Counted from the stretch's first letter, positions 17,774-27,368 are shown. The stretch: 64,000 nucleotides of DNA from Acidobacteria bacterium AB60 (GCA_008682415.1 VANK01000005.1:372001-436000); one strand, 5' to 3'. Made by a program: numbers and translations. The notes: generated by a model from the letters alone, not told the origin.

Positions 17774-18373
17774 TCACGCGGCCTGCTTCTGGCTTTGCTC
17801 CTGCGGCTTCGATTGTCCCTCGATCGGAATCGATCGCCTGCTGCCCCTTTCCTCTGCAACTGCTATGGAAATTTCCAGCAGTCCGTTTTGGAATCTCGCA
17901 TTTGCGTGTTCCACATCAGCTCGTTCTGGCAATGGAATGGTGCGATAGAAGAACCCATATTGCCGTTCACTTCGACGTACTCCGCCCTGATTCTCTTCGT
18001 GCTCGACCTTTCGTTCTCCTTGAATGGTAAGCGCATCATTGGTGACTTCTATCTTGACGTCGTCAGGAGACAGGCCTGGAAGTTCAGCGCGGATGTTCAG
18101 CTTGCCATCCTTCTCGGCGACTTCAATGGCGGGAGACCACCCCGCTTTGTTGGCGCCATCGCGGTCCAGGCCATACTCCTGGAATACACGGTCCATCTCC
18201 TCGCTCATTCTTCGCATGAGCGAGAAGGGGTTGCTGCTGAAGAATTCCTGCGGCGTTATTGCCAATCCGAGGTATGACGATCCTCTCCGGGGCGAGAGAG
18301 CTGTTTGGCGTGTATTGCTTCCTCTTTCCCCTGAAGAGACTTGGAGGGCGTTCTGTTCATTCTGTGCTGCCAT
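17774..18373 (-). CDS. Small heat shock protein Hsp20 (copy 1)
   Basis: 199 residues from MAAQNEQNAL, chosen because AAGGAGA lies just before this ATG; the frame is open for 24 more codons. The alpha-crystallin domain spans about residues 75-170 (WSPAIEVAEKDGKLNIRAEL, PDDVKIEVTNDALTIQGERK, YGFFYRTIPLPE, FQNGLLEISI). It holds denatured proteins as an ATP-independent chaperone. The N-terminal arm has the FSLMRRMSEEMDRVF helix typical of Hsp20 from heat-tolerance loci. C-terminal Gln-rich tail. HAD phosphatase gene downstream. Confidence 0.95.
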   Translation of the reverse strand: MAAQNEQNALQVSSGERGSNTRQTALSPRRGSSYLGLAITPQEFFSSNPFSLMRRMSEEMDRVFQEYGLDRDGANKAGWSPAIEVAEKDGKLNIRAELPGLSPDDVKIEVTNDALTIQGERKVEHEENQGGVRRSERQYGFFYRTIPLPERADVEHANARFQNGLLEISIAVAEERGSRRSIPIEGQSKPQEQSQKQAA

Positions 18374-18721
18374 GAAGATCTCCTTTTGTGGATGCGAGTG
18401 ACTTTGAGACATCGGTGCAGGACGATTCATTTGTGGATCGTTCATGACGGATACGCCGACAACTCAAGCGGATATTAGCTGCGCCCCATTCTCGGCACAA
18501 TCGGGCCGTGGCAGTAGTCTCAAATGGATTTGGATTATGAACCGCCACTACGATGGGCGGATCATAGGCTTTTACATCGAAGGTATTAGGGATTTGTAGA
18601 AGGGATTCCCAGCGAGGAATGGCAGGTGCCCCGCAGATCCAGCAGCGGGAAAACGTCATCGCCAGTGTGAGGGTGTCCTGTAGAAGAATGACTCAGAGAT
18701 CAAGCGCCCTGTAACACCCGA
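18374..18721. other. Spacer and control region upstream of hsp20 copy 1
   Basis: No gene seen. It contains a likely minus-strand promoter: TTGTGC (complement of 18495-18500), 17 bases, TAATAT (complement of 18472-18477). The -35 box overlaps an element shared with the other hsp20 genes. Confidence 0.45.
18491..18501 (-). promoter_or_regulatory. Shared hsp20 upstream element, copy 1
   Basis: Minus strand ATTGTGCCGAG. The same element reads ATTGTCGCGAG upstream of hsp20 copy 2 (26349-26359) and ATTGTGGCGAG upstream of the hsp20 remnant (38031-38041). It overlaps the proposed -35 box, 118 bases before the start. Confidence 0.45.
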
Positions 18722-19402
18722 CTACTTCTGTCCGTCAGTCGCATCGACCGGGAAGGAAACCGAGATTTCCGAGACCAACTGGCTCATAACTGCGAGCCGC
18801 GTATCCAGCGCCTCGACGGAGCGCACTAACTGCTCCATGCTGTCCGCCACCGGGGTTCGAACGAGGACGTCAAAGCTCACGCCGAGGACTTCGTAGTATC
18901 TGTCGAGGCAGTCTCGAATCTTGTGTGCGTACCAGAACGATTTCTCACCGGCACTGCCGGAAAGCCGGCAAGAAAGATCGTGTAGAGCCCTCTGCAATTT
19001 TCTTTGTTCCGAAATTTCCACCACCAAGATACCGAGCTGCGCGATGCGGCCATAACGATTCGAAATGGGAAAATTGGTGTTTAAGCTCCAGTAGGTGTGG
19101 CGTGGCCGCATAGGCAACACCTGGTTTGCGACTTCAAAATGCGCGGCCAGTCCGCTGGATAATGAGCGCTGAAAGTGTGGTTCTGCGATTTGGCGAAAGA
19201 TGTCTGGGAAGAGTTCCTCAACCGGAACACCCAGATGCTCGAACGCGGGCATCCCGTTGATCGCGGCGAGAGCCGTATTGATCATTTGATAGCGGAACTG
19301 AGTGTCGAGAACAGCGAATCCAATTCTTGGAGACCCGGCCAACGCCATCATCAGTTGCTCAGCCCTGTCAGACCTCGTATGCATAGTCAGTTGTTCCAAC
19401 AC
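18722..19402 (-). CDS. PAS-domain protein
   Basis: 226 residues. A PAS domain covers about residues 20-135 (GFAVLDTQFRYQMINTALAAINGMP ... PFDI-like EELFPDIFRQIAEPHF ... HTYWSLNTNFPISN ... LGILVVEISEQRK). The remainder is helical (HKIRDCLDRYYEVLG) and carries no kinase or output domain. It begins 87 bases after the response regulator gene ends on the same strand, so it likely belongs to the same signalling unit and may sense or relay a ligand to the kinase. Confidence 0.75.
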   Translation of the reverse strand: MLEQLTMHTRSDRAEQLMMALAGSPRIGFAVLDTQFRYQMINTALAAINGMPAFEHLGVPVEELFPDIFRQIAEPHFQRSLSSGLAAHFEVANQVLPMRPRHTYWSLNTNFPISNRYGRIAQLGILVVEISEQRKLQRALHDLSCRLSGSAGEKSFWYAHKIRDCLDRYYEVLGVSFDVLVRTPVADSMEQLVRSVEALDTRLAVMSQLVSEISVSFPVDATDGQK

Positions 19403-19489
19403 ATTCTGCTTGTGCTCCTCCGGCGGGGTAGTGAAGTCGCACAGCGCTAATCCGTCCCATGACAGGGCATATTGTTGGTTCCGAGGCAG

Positions 19490-20194
19490 TCACTCGATTC
19501 GTACGAAACCACGTTTTGCCGCGACGCTGATCGCTTCGGCGCGAGAAGACACATGCAGTTTCTCGAGAATATGAGTGACGTGTACCTTGACCGTGGCCTC
19601 ACTGATGTCGAAAATCGCACCGATCTCTTTGTTACTCTTTCCAACAGCCAGGACACGGAGCACTTCCCGTTCTCTGGGCGTGAGATCGTGATCCGAAACC
19701 CGCTTCGCCAACTTGGCTCCAACCTTCTGGGGCATCCAGATTCCGCCCCCGGCAACGGCGCGGACGGATGCAACGATGTCCTCGACTGGAGCTTCTTTTA
19801 GAACGTAACCTTGTGCGCCTGCCTCGATGGCGCGGAAAACATCCTCTTGCGTGTTATAGCTGCTGAAGATAACCAGCCTTGCGCTTGGCACTCTTTCCTG
19901 GATAGCTTTCATTACCTGGATGCCATCCATCTCCGGCATACGTAGATCGAGGAGGCAGACGTCGGGCCGTTCAGCGATCGCCTGGTTCACTGCATCCCGT
20001 CCGTCGCCGCTCTCGCAGATAACACGCATATCCGGTTCATTATTGATCGCATCCACGACAGCCCTCCGCACGACGGGATGGTCGTCGGCGACAAGCACCT
20101 TGAGACGACCTTCCGCTATCTCAGGTGAGCAGCATCCTGCGAAGTCGAAATTCGGAGTTTCAGGTTCCATTCTGAGCCTCATCCCATTGTGCAT
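19490..20194 (-). CDS. NarL/FixJ-type response regulator
   Basis: 234 residues. Receiver domain about 31-150 with acidic pocket VADDHP, phospho-acceptor Asp83 in LLDLRMPEMDG, and VLKEAP with the conserved Lys. LuxR-type helix-turn-helix about 165-230 (LTPREREVLRVLAVGKSNKEIGAI ... VKVHVTHILEKLHVSSRAEAI). It overlaps the last 16 bases of the hybrid kinase gene, which means translational coupling and makes it the obvious partner of the HisKA_3 module there. Its start may be the later MEPETPN (residue 9). Confidence 0.95.
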   Translation of the reverse strand: MHNGMRLRMEPETPNFDFAGCCSPEIAEGRLKVLVADDHPVVRRAVVDAINNEPDMRVICESGDGRDAVNQAIAERPDVCLLDLRMPEMDGIQVMKAIQERVPSARLVIFSSYNTQEDVFRAIEAGAQGYVLKEAPVEDIVASVRAVAGGGIWMPQKVGAKLAKRVSDHDLTPREREVLRVLAVGKSNKEIGAIFDISEATVKVHVTHILEKLHVSSRAEAISVAAKRGFVRIE

Positions 20195-23100
20195 GGCAAC
20201 GTCGCACTCACTACTGTGCCGCTGGTTGTTGATTGAATGTTGAAGGTGCCGTTCAAATACCGCGCCCGCTCTCGCATGCCTTGTATGCCCACTCCAAACC
20301 TCACGTTTGGAGAATCGAGCGACGAAAACCCGGGGATGCCGATCCCGCTATCACCGATTACGACCTCGATGCTCTCTGATTCATACCAAATTCGGACAGT
20401 TGCCGATTTTGTTTTGGCGTGTTTGTGGACATTCGTCAGCGATTCCTGGACAATCCGAAAAACTGTGGCCTCGATATCACGTGGCATTCTTCTGAGATTT
20501 GCGTCAATCTGGAGATTGACCGCGAGTCCATTACGTTCGTATAGCCCGTCAGTGTACTGCCTGAGTGCCGCGACCAATCCCGAGTCCTCTAGCAGTGGCG
20601 GGTGAAGCAGGTACGACACCGTACGCAATTCCTGAGTTAGACAATCCAACAGCTCGAGCGCCTCATTTAACCCCCGGACCATCGGCTGAGATTCTCCACC
20701 GAGCAGTCCAGCCAAAGAGGAAAGCTTCCACCTTAGGGCTACGATCCATTGTCCCGCGCCGTCATGGAGTTCCAAAGATAAACGGCGGCGTTCTTCCTCC
20801 TGTGCAATAAGGAGATCCTGATTCAGCGTGCGCAGGTTGTCGCGAGCTTGCTCCAGATCTGCCGTGCGTTCATTGACTCGTTGTTCCAGCTTGCTGCGAG
20901 TGACTTGCTTGTCAGTAACGTCCGCACATTGGAACAGAATCCCTTCCAGATCGCCTGCGGCATTGCACATCGGCAGGTACGTGAAGTCGAGGTATATCGT
21001 GACCTCGACACCGGATCGATTCAATACCAATCGCATTTCTCTGCTGCCGTACGCCAAGCCTGTCTCATATACGGCATCAAGAGGTTCGAAGTATCCTTGT
21101 CCCTCCATCTCGGGGAAGGACTCCCGGAAGGTCCTCCCTTGAAGAAGTTTGAACGGTCGTCCAAACAGACTGACAAAAGCGTCATTGACGAAGGTGAATC
21201 GATACTCAAAGCCGTCGAGAATGGCAACGGGAGCGGGGCCCTGGGAAAAAGAGTCGCGCAGTCGATTGCGCTCATTTTCAACCTCTGCACGCAGGCGGCG
21301 TTCCGCTTCAGCCGCTTCCATGCGGAAGCGGGCAAGCTTCAGGTGCGCGCCTGCCCGTGCCAGCAACTCCCGTGCAGTGAACGGCTTTACCAGATAGTCG
21401 TCCGCCCCTGCTTCCATTCCTTCCACGCGCGCTTCTTCCCCGGCCCTGGCTGAGAGAAGGATTAGCGGTTTTAGCCGCAGCACGGGATCAGCGCGGACAG
21501 CCTTGAGGAGCCCGAAGCCGTCCAGGACTGGCATCATCACGTCCGCAATGATTAAATCGGCCCCGTATTCCCGCGCCGCCGCTAGAGCATCCGCTCCGTT
21601 CGAGAAAACTAGAACGCGATAGCGAGGGGAGAGAAGTCGATAGAGGTACTGTCGCATGTCGGCGTTGTCGTCGGCTATTGCGATCAGTTCATCCGATCTG
21701 GAATCGCTGACAAGCGCCGAAAAAGAGGATGTTGCGGGGTCGGGCTGGATCGGAAGCTCTTCCTTACCGCTTGCGTTGGATCCGGATGGCAACCAACGCA
21801 GGGCTTCTTCCACAAAGCTGTCCGCGCGGATAATATTCGACACTAGCATGCGGGGGGCGCTGGTTCCTTCCGTCCGCACGTTCGGATTCACGTGCGGGAT
21901 CGAAACAGTGAAACAACTCCCCTTGCCATCGGTGCTCTCCACGCGAACGGTCCCCCCGTGGATCTTTACCAATTCCTGGACAAGCGCCAATCCGATGCCA
22001 GTTCCCTCGATGGACCGCCCTTTCGCGTTTGCAACTCTGTGAAATCGCTTGAAGATGTTCGGAAGTTCGTGTTCCGGGATGCCGGTTCCCGTATCGCGCA
22101 CCTGGAGTTCAACGCGTCCGTCCACTGATCGGATGGATACCGAGACTTTGCCTTCAAAGGTGTACTTAAAGGCATTGGAGATCAGGTTCAGCACGATCTT
22201 TTCCCACATATCGCGATCTAACAGAATCGATTGGTCAATTGCCGGATAGTCCACCACGTACTCTAGACCCGCCCTTTCCATGGCCGAACGGAAGGCGCTG
22301 GCCAATTCGCCTGTGAACAGGGCGATGTCGGTGGGCTGAAACGAGGCTTGCATGCGGCCCTCCTCGATACGGGAAAAATCGAGCAAAGCATTCACGAGCT
22401 TGAGAAGCCGGAGTTGGTTGTGGTGGACCATTTCGAGCTCCCGGCCGCGAAGGGCGCATTCGGAACTATTTAGCGCTGCCTCCGTCGGCCCCAACATGAG
22501 AGTGAGTGGGGTACGGAATTCGTGGCTGATGTTGTTGAAGAACGCGGTCTTGGCCCGATCGAGTTCCGCCAGAGATTCTGCTCGCTTACGTTCGTGTTCA
22601 TACGCTTTGGTCTCAGAGATCGCCGAGCCTATGTGCCCTGCGATCAGTTCGAAGAACGCTCGATATGCCGCGTCCCAAGGTCGGCGCGCACCCGCACCCG
22701 CCAGCAACAACCCGACCGGCGTTTCGGGCCCGTCGAATATCGGAATCGCGATCGCGTTCTTCACCGGCTCGGGCCAAAGCTCACAACTGATCTGTGTTCC
22801 CCTCTCTGCGAGGTCTTCAATCTCCTCAGCGCAACGGCTTCGGAGCACCCGCCCCAGCGACCAGGGAGAGGACGAGTTCGCCTCTGATGCTGACAACTGC
22901 TGTGGGAATATGTCCTTTCCGGCCGGGCTCACAGACGCGGTCAACCGGGCCTCGGACCCGGAGGCATTTACGAGGTAAATTGCGGCAAACGATATATCTC
23001 GAGGGTTTTCAGTGAGTACTGCGGCGGCCTGCTGGCACGCTGCTTCGCTGGAGCGGTGCTCTGGGGAGTGGATCCCGATCTTTCGCAGGGTTTCCAGACG

Positions 23101-23598
23101 GCGAGCGCCAATCACCTGTTCCGTGATTTCCGTACAGGGCGAGAAGATCCCATCCACCGTGCTTCCATCTGCGGCAAAAATCGGCGCATAGGTCCAAGTG
23201 ATGTAGACCTCTTCCTTCAGCAGTTTGCGGTTGAAATACAACTCCTTGCCTTCCGACCATGTCGCTGTTCCTGTCGCCCTGACCCCCTGCAGCATCGGAC
23301 CTATAGTGTTCCAGATTTCCGGCCAGGATTCGATTCCAGGACGGGCCAAACCCCGCGGGTGTTTCTCCCGGCCGAGCCACGGAAGGTAGGCGTCATTATA
23401 GAGAACGTTCAGTTTCGGCCCCCACCAGAGCAGCACCGGAAAGCGGCTGGACAGGCACATGCTGACAGCCACCTTGAGATTCTCTGGCCAGTATTCGGGC
23501 GAGCCGAAATCCGTGAGCGACCAGTCCAACTCACGCATCCGTCGAGCCATTTCGCTGCTGCCCGGAAACACGCTAGTGAGATTCAGAGAGCCCTCCAT
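20179..23598 (-). CDS. Hybrid sensor with two different histidine kinase modules
   Basis: 1139 residues, no membrane segments. Order: PAS about 40-165; GAF-like about 175-330; HisKA with His359 in NNISHEFRTPL; HATPase about 460-570 (NLISNAFKYT, DTGTGIP, GTGIGLALV); receiver about 637-755 with Asp686 in IIADVMMPVLDG; PAS about 785-900; a coiled linker with RVNERTADLEQARDNLRTLN; HisKA_3 with His945 in LSLELHDGAGQW; a second HATPase to the C-terminus (FRIVQESLTNVHKHAK, GDSGIGIPG). So an EvgS/LuxQ-like half is followed by a NarX-like half. The NarX-like half is the expected donor for the NarL-type regulator whose gene overlaps this one. It is probably cytoplasmic and senses redox or small ligands. 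Confidence 0.95.
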   Translation of the reverse strand: MEGSLNLTSVFPGSSEMARRMRELDWSLTDFGSPEYWPENLKVAVSMCLSSRFPVLLWWGPKLNVLYNDAYLPWLGREKHPRGLARPGIESWPEIWNTIGPMLQGVRATGTATWSEGKELYFNRKLLKEEVYITWTYAPIFAADGSTVDGIFSPCTEITEQVIGARRLETLRKIGIHSPEHRSSEAACQQAAAVLTENPRDISFAAIYLVNASGSEARLTASVSPAGKDIFPQQLSASEANSSSPWSLGRVLRSRCAEEIEDLAERGTQISCELWPEPVKNAIAIPIFDGPETPVGLLLAGAGARRPWDAAYRAFFELIAGHIGSAISETKAYEHERKRAESLAELDRAKTAFFNNISHEFRTPLTLMLGPTEAALNSSECALRGRELEMVHHNQLRLLKLVNALLDFSRIEEGRMQASFQPTDIALFTGELASAFRSAMERAGLEYVVDYPAIDQSILLDRDMWEKIVLNLISNAFKYTFEGKVSVSIRSVDGRVELQVRDTGTGIPEHELPNIFKRFHRVANAKGRSIEGTGIGLALVQELVKIHGGTVRVESTDGKGSCFTVSIPHVNPNVRTEGTSAPRMLVSNIIRADSFVEEALRWLPSGSNASGKEELPIQPDPATSSFSALVSDSRSDELIAIADDNADMRQYLYRLLSPRYRVLVFSNGADALAAAREYGADLIIADVMMPVLDGFGLLKAVRADPVLRLKPLILLSARAGEEARVEGMEAGADDYLVKPFTARELLARAGAHLKLARFRMEAAEAERRLRAEVENERNRLRDSFSQGPAPVAILDGFEYRFTFVNDAFVSLFGRPFKLLQGRTFRESFPEMEGQGYFEPLDAVYETGLAYGSREMRLVLNRSGVEVTIYLDFTYLPMCNAAGDLEGILFQCADVTDKQVTRSKLEQRVNERTADLEQARDNLRTLNQDLLIAQEEERRRLSLELHDGAGQWIVALRWKLSSLAGLLGGESQPMVRGLNEALELLDCLTQELRTVSYLLHPPLLEDSGLVAALRQYTDGLYERNGLAVNLQIDANLRRMPRDIEATVFRIVQESLTNVHKHAKTKSATVRIWYESESIEVVIGDSGIGIPGFSSLDSPNVRFGVGIQGMRERARYLNGTFNIQSTTSGTVVSATLPCTMG

Positions 23599-24354
23599 CC
23601 CATGAACCCCAATTCGGGTTGCGCCGCTTCAACGCGACGCCAATGTTCGTACTCGGGCGTCGGCCCTGGTGGTCCGGAACGGACCCTCTTGAGGCCACAT
23701 CACACAGGGATTTCCGGCATCAGTCAGCCGGTACTGCGAACTGGACGAAAGTGGTGAGCATCCGATTGATCAATTTGCAGAAGGGTACTTCCGGAGCTTC
23801 TGCCCTATCGAACTTTCGAACTTGGATGCCCCTGACGGGGGTTGTGTCAGGAGAATTTACATGAAATTGAGTTCAATGAGGGTCGGTCTGCGACACCGGG
23901 TGCAACGTGGAGGGTACTCAAACATACGAGCCGTCTGACGCAAAAATGGTATACGTCGCCTCGAGCTTGGGGAATCCGACGCGAGCCTGCGCCCCGATTT
24001 CGGAATCGGAGCACACTCAGGCGGTGCCAGCATTTAAATGTACGAAGGAAATATCCAGAAGGCGATACAGTGCGGACACCTGCCTGGGCGGGAGTTCGAA
24101 AGTGCGCTGGATTATCCCTTGATCAAGTGTGCCTTCCGGCCAAACTCTGGCAGTTCCGGAATGCGCAATCAATGTGGCTGGCCACCGAAGCAGCTCTGGA
24201 AAATACGAAGAAACAACAATGCCGGTGCGGATCGATCCAACCACGTGTTGCAACCCAAACACAGGCGCCAATGGTTTAGGGGCAAAATCCACTCAACCAA
24301 AAACGAATGCAATCAGGCCTTCCAGGGATTGGTCGAGTGGTGCGCGCCACATCC
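23599..24354. other. Spacer between the hybrid sensor and hdeD-like genes
   Basis: About 750 bases. Short overlapping frames exist on both strands (for example minus 24017-24292, beginning MDFAPKPLAPVFGLQ) but none is recognisable or has a clear ribosome site. Likely decayed DNA plus the promoter of the signalling operon. Confidence 0.35.
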
Positions 24355-24906
24355 TCATGCGGCCGCAACCACCACCCTGCGCCGGGCCATGGGCATGGTG
24401 AGGCGCGCTATACCGCTGAAAAGCAGGCTGATTCCTACCAGCGTCCCCAGAGCCCAGAAGGAACTCGACGGCCAACGAAAGAAGATGAGGCCGGCAAGAA
24501 GCAGCGAGACAACGCCATCGAAAAGCAACCACCCCGCGCCCGGGGCTCTGCGGAGGCGTGAAAAAAGGACCAGTTCGAAGATGCCTTCGATTGCAATGTA
24601 CCAGCCAAGGACAAGCGTGAGGGCAACGACTGCCGTCACTGGCAATAAAAGCATGGAGATCGCGGCAGCGATGTAGACGAGTCCGATCAGGATCTGCCAT
24701 ATGACGGCACCCGCTCCGCGCTCGAACCACGCATAGACCAGGTGCGCAACCCCTGCAAAGAGAATGAGCCAGCCAAAAAAGATGCTGGCCGCGATTCCTG
24801 CAACAAAGGGGAGCGCGATGGAGGCAAAGCCTGCCACCATTAATAGGATGCCGAAGAAGATTGACCAACCGGACGAGGGTTCTCGAACGGATACGAAGCT
24901 GCTCAT
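24355..24906 (-). CDS. HdeD-family membrane protein (DUF308)
   Basis: 183 residues with six membrane segments in three pairs, the HdeD layout (WSIFFGILLMVAGFASIAL, ASIFFGWLILFAGVAHLVY, LVLGWYIAIEGIFELVLF, FWALGTLVGISLLFSGIARL). HdeD is tied to acid resistance at high cell density in E. coli and is part of the transmissible locus of stress tolerance. The ATG at 24906 follows AGGAG at 7 bases; the frame is open 20 codons further. Third gene of the minus-strand run hsp20, DUF4136 protein, hdeD. Confidence 0.9.
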   Translation of the reverse strand: MSSFVSVREPSSGWSIFFGILLMVAGFASIALPFVAGIAASIFFGWLILFAGVAHLVYAWFERGAGAVIWQILIGLVYIAAAISMLLLPVTAVVALTLVLGWYIAIEGIFELVLFSRLRRAPGAGWLLFDGVVSLLLAGLIFFRWPSSSFWALGTLVGISLLFSGIARLTMPMARRRVVVAAA

Positions 24907-24962
24907 TTTCTTTTCTCCTGATCGATGTCGTGTCCAGTCAATGCTGCAACGCTCAGCCACGC

Positions 24963-25493
24963 TCATGATCGCGGCGGGAACTTGGCAAACAACTTGTCCA
25001 CTGCCTTTTCGAGTTTTTCGGTATTCTTCTCGGGTTTATCGGAGAGCGTATCGCGCGCCACTCCCCTCCATACAAGCCCCTTGGAAGAGGTGTCGTACAA
25101 GTCCACAATCAAGGTTCCTACCGGCACATCCTCGACTGATGTGGTCGCCATACCCATGCCCCATCCATGCCACCGCCATCCCGGTCCGAGCCCGTCATAA
25201 AACGTCGTGTACTCCTTCTTGTCCTTTTCCATGGCGACGGCTGTGACTGTGACATCGGCACCCTCTGGAACCGGGCGCCATCCCTTTGCCTGAAGGGCGT
25301 GATCAACAGCGTCGCGGATGCGCGATTCAAACAGCGGATCGGAAGTAGCGACATGCCCCCACGTATAGGTGTGGTAGTGCGAGAAATTGGCCGAGTGATC
25401 GTAATCGGTCTCAACCTTCTGAGCGGATCCCGCGACTGGAAGCAGCGCAACTGCTGCTAACCCCGCAAGTACGGCTTTCAGAACTGTGTTCAT
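24963..25493 (-). CDS. DUF4136 secreted protein
   Basis: 176 residues from MNTVLKAVLAGLAAVALLP, a signal peptide cut near VAGSAQ. The body matches DUF4136: VETDYDHSANFSHYHTYTW, RIRDAVDHALQAKGWRPV, ADVTVTAVAM, GTLIVDLYDTSSKGLVWRGVARDTL and KLEKAVDKLFAKFP. These are envelope proteins of unknown role. A longer upstream frame (to 25844) overlaps hsp20 copy 2 and lacks a signal peptide, so the shorter start is preferred. It lies between hsp20 (91 bases upstream) and hdeD. Confidence 0.88.
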   Translation of the reverse strand: MNTVLKAVLAGLAAVALLPVAGSAQKVETDYDHSANFSHYHTYTWGHVATSDPLFESRIRDAVDHALQAKGWRPVPEGADVTVTAVAMEKDKKEYTTFYDGLGPGWRWHGWGMGMATTSVEDVPVGTLIVDLYDTSSKGLVWRGVARDTLSDKPEKNTEKLEKAVDKLFAKFPPRS

Positions 25494-25584
25494 AAATGAA
25501 TCCTCCACTACGAAAAGATTTAGAACCAAGGAAAACGCCTCAGAATGCGGCCATCGTTGGCAATCGATCCAGCACAGAACCCAT

Positions 25585-26199
25585 TCACGCGCCCTGCATC
25601 TGTGCGTCGGGTCGAGATGACGGAGGAGGGGCTGCCGAGTCTGTCTCGATGGGAATCGATCGACGCTGGCTGGCCCGCTGCGGTATAGGGATTGTGACCT
25701 CGAGAACGCCATTTCGGAAGGTCGCCTTTGCCTGGTCGAGATTCGCCCCTTCCGGTAAAGGAATGCTCCGAAAGAAGTGTCCGTATTGGCGTTCGGTGAG
25801 CCGCACGTCTTCTCTTTTGTCTTCCTGGTCCGTGCGCCGTTCACCCTCGATGATCAGAGAATCATTGGTGGTCTCCACCCTGAGGTTCTCGGGCTTAACG
25901 CCCGGTACCTCTGCCCGAATGCAATATTCCCCTTCCTTCTCTGCGACTTCGATCGCCGGCGTCCAACGAGTGGTGTTTCGGCCGCTCCGGGCCAGGCCGA
26001 CTTCGTGGGCGGTTCGATCGAGATCATCCATGATCCGTCGCATAAGAGCGAACGGGCCGAATCGAAAAAGGTCGTGAGGTGAGAAGACGAGTGGAGGGTC
26101 GGGAACAAGCACATCTTGAGTAACAACCGACTGTGCTGACCGTTGCCCTTGCTCCTGAGATGTTGCCGCCGAGGTCGTGTGTTCACTTTGCGCCGTCAT
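25585..26199 (-). CDS. Small heat shock protein Hsp20 (copy 2)
   Basis: 204 residues. Alpha-crystallin domain about 75-170 (WTPAIEVAEKEGEYCIRAEV, PENLRVETTNDSLIIEGERR, YGHFFRSIPLPE, FRNGVLEVTI). N-terminal helix FALMRRIMDDLDRTA. It is clearly a paralogue of copy 1 and carries the same C-terminal RRSIPIE motif (IxI-like). It heads a minus-strand operon with the DUF4136 and HdeD genes and is divergent from a dsbA-like gene. Confidence 0.95.
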   Translation of the reverse strand: MTAQSEHTTSAATSQEQGQRSAQSVVTQDVLVPDPPLVFSPHDLFRFGPFALMRRIMDDLDRTAHEVGLARSGRNTTRWTPAIEVAEKEGEYCIRAEVPGVKPENLRVETTNDSLIIEGERRTDQEDKREDVRLTERQYGHFFRSIPLPEGANLDQAKATFRNGVLEVTIPIPQRASQRRSIPIETDSAAPPPSSRPDAQMQGA

Positions 26200-26694
26200 A
26201 GGAAGCTCCTATTGCTAAAGTGGATTCCGCGTGCTTGTCGAGGATGAGAGTTGCGTCTTCGGCCACGGCGACGGGGAAGGCAACCGGGTTTCGCGTATCC
26301 AAGCGTCTTCATCCATCCATGCTTATGACATCTTGCACATGATTTCGGCTCGCGACAATTCTTCACGTGTCGAAGGCAGGCATATCCCGGCCTAACAGCA
26401 TTGCCCTACGACGTTCGATTCAATCACGAATAAGCCTTCGTACTAGGCAGCTACAAATCGGTGGCGGGAGAGCACGCAAGCAGATTCGTGGGAAACATCG
26501 CTGAAACGATCGAGAAGCTTTCGGTTACTACGCACGATGAATTGTGAGCTCTTGAGGCCGAGGCTAGCATCACGGCTAGGTTGCGCCATCGGCGCTCTCT
26601 GATCCGGGAAGCAGCAGAACCTCCGCTTCAGGTTCTTCGGAGGCCCCACGATCCACCTCATTCCGCTTATTCACATGACGAGGAGGAAAATTAC
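26200..26694. other. Divergent control region between hsp20 copy 2 and the second dsbA-like gene
   Basis: No gene. About 80 bases (26341-26425) match 38025-38100 upstream of the hsp20 remnant, including ATTGCCCTACGAC near 26400 against AATGCCCTACGAC near 38082. The shared hsp20 element lies at 26349-26359. GAGGAGG precedes the ATG at 26695. Confidence 0.5.
26349..26359 (-). promoter_or_regulatory. Shared hsp20 upstream element, copy 2
   Basis: Minus strand ATTGTCGCGAG, 150 bases before hsp20 copy 2. See the matching elements at 18491-18501 and 38031-38041. Confidence 0.45.
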
Positions 26695-27243
26695 ATGAGA
26701 AGAGATGCAGTCACCAAGCTCGACTTTGCGGTTTGCGCCCGTGATCACATATTCGGCGCAGACACGGCGCGCCTAACTCTAGTTCAATACGGAGATTATG
26801 AAACCCAGGCATGCGACCAGGCACACGTTCTGCTGAAAGCGGCCCTGGAGTGCTTCGGGGATGACCTGCGGGTCGTCTTTCGTCATTTTCCATTCAACTC
26901 TCACCGTTTCCAAGCCCAGCGGGCAGCGGAAGCCGGAGAAGCAGCGGCAGCCCAGCGCAGATTTTGGGAGATGCATGAAGTGCTCTTCCAGAACCGGACT
27001 CGATTGTCAGATCGGCATTTGAGGCTATATGCCTCCCATTTGGGCCTCGATATGCCACGGTTCAACAGAGACATGGCCGCACAGACCCATGTCGTTCGCG
27101 TCCGCGAGGATTTTCTGAGCGGAGTACGTAGCGGAGTGAACGAGTCCCCAGCGTTTTTTATTAACGGGTGGCGATATAAGGGTCCCTTGGACGTCGCTTC
27201 CTTACATTCTGCTATTGAGGATGTTGCCGAGGTGGCGATCTAA
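26695..27243 (+). CDS. DsbA-like thioredoxin-fold protein lacking the first active Cys
   Basis: 182 residues, paralogue of the gene at 16331 along its length (FRHFPFNSHRF, RRFWEMHEVLFQNRTRLSDRHLRLYASHLGLDMPRFNRDMA, NESPAFFINGWRYKGPL). The position of the CxxC reads YGDYETQACDQ, so the first (nucleophilic) Cys is Thr and only the second remains at Cys40. It cannot be a classical dithiol oxidase; it could be a chaperone, a monothiol enzyme or an inactive relative. The ATG follows GAGGAGG. No signal peptide. Divergent from hsp20 copy 2. Confidence 0.85.
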   Translation: MRRDAVTKLDFAVCARDHIFGADTARLTLVQYGDYETQACDQAHVLLKAALECFGDDLRVVFRHFPFNSHRFQAQRAAEAGEAAAAQRRFWEMHEVLFQNRTRLSDRHLRLYASHLGLDMPRFNRDMAAQTHVVRVREDFLSGVRSGVNESPAFFINGWRYKGPLDVASLHSAIEDVAEVAI

Positions 27244-27368
27244 GTGGAATGGGGCAATTGCCCTGTCTGAGCAAGTTTCTCCTTGATCCCCGTCCGAGTA
27301 CGTGAGGCGGCGGCCCCGAAGCCGACTCCTGAGCAAGGGGGGCTGGCAACCGAGATTCGTTGCCGAGC

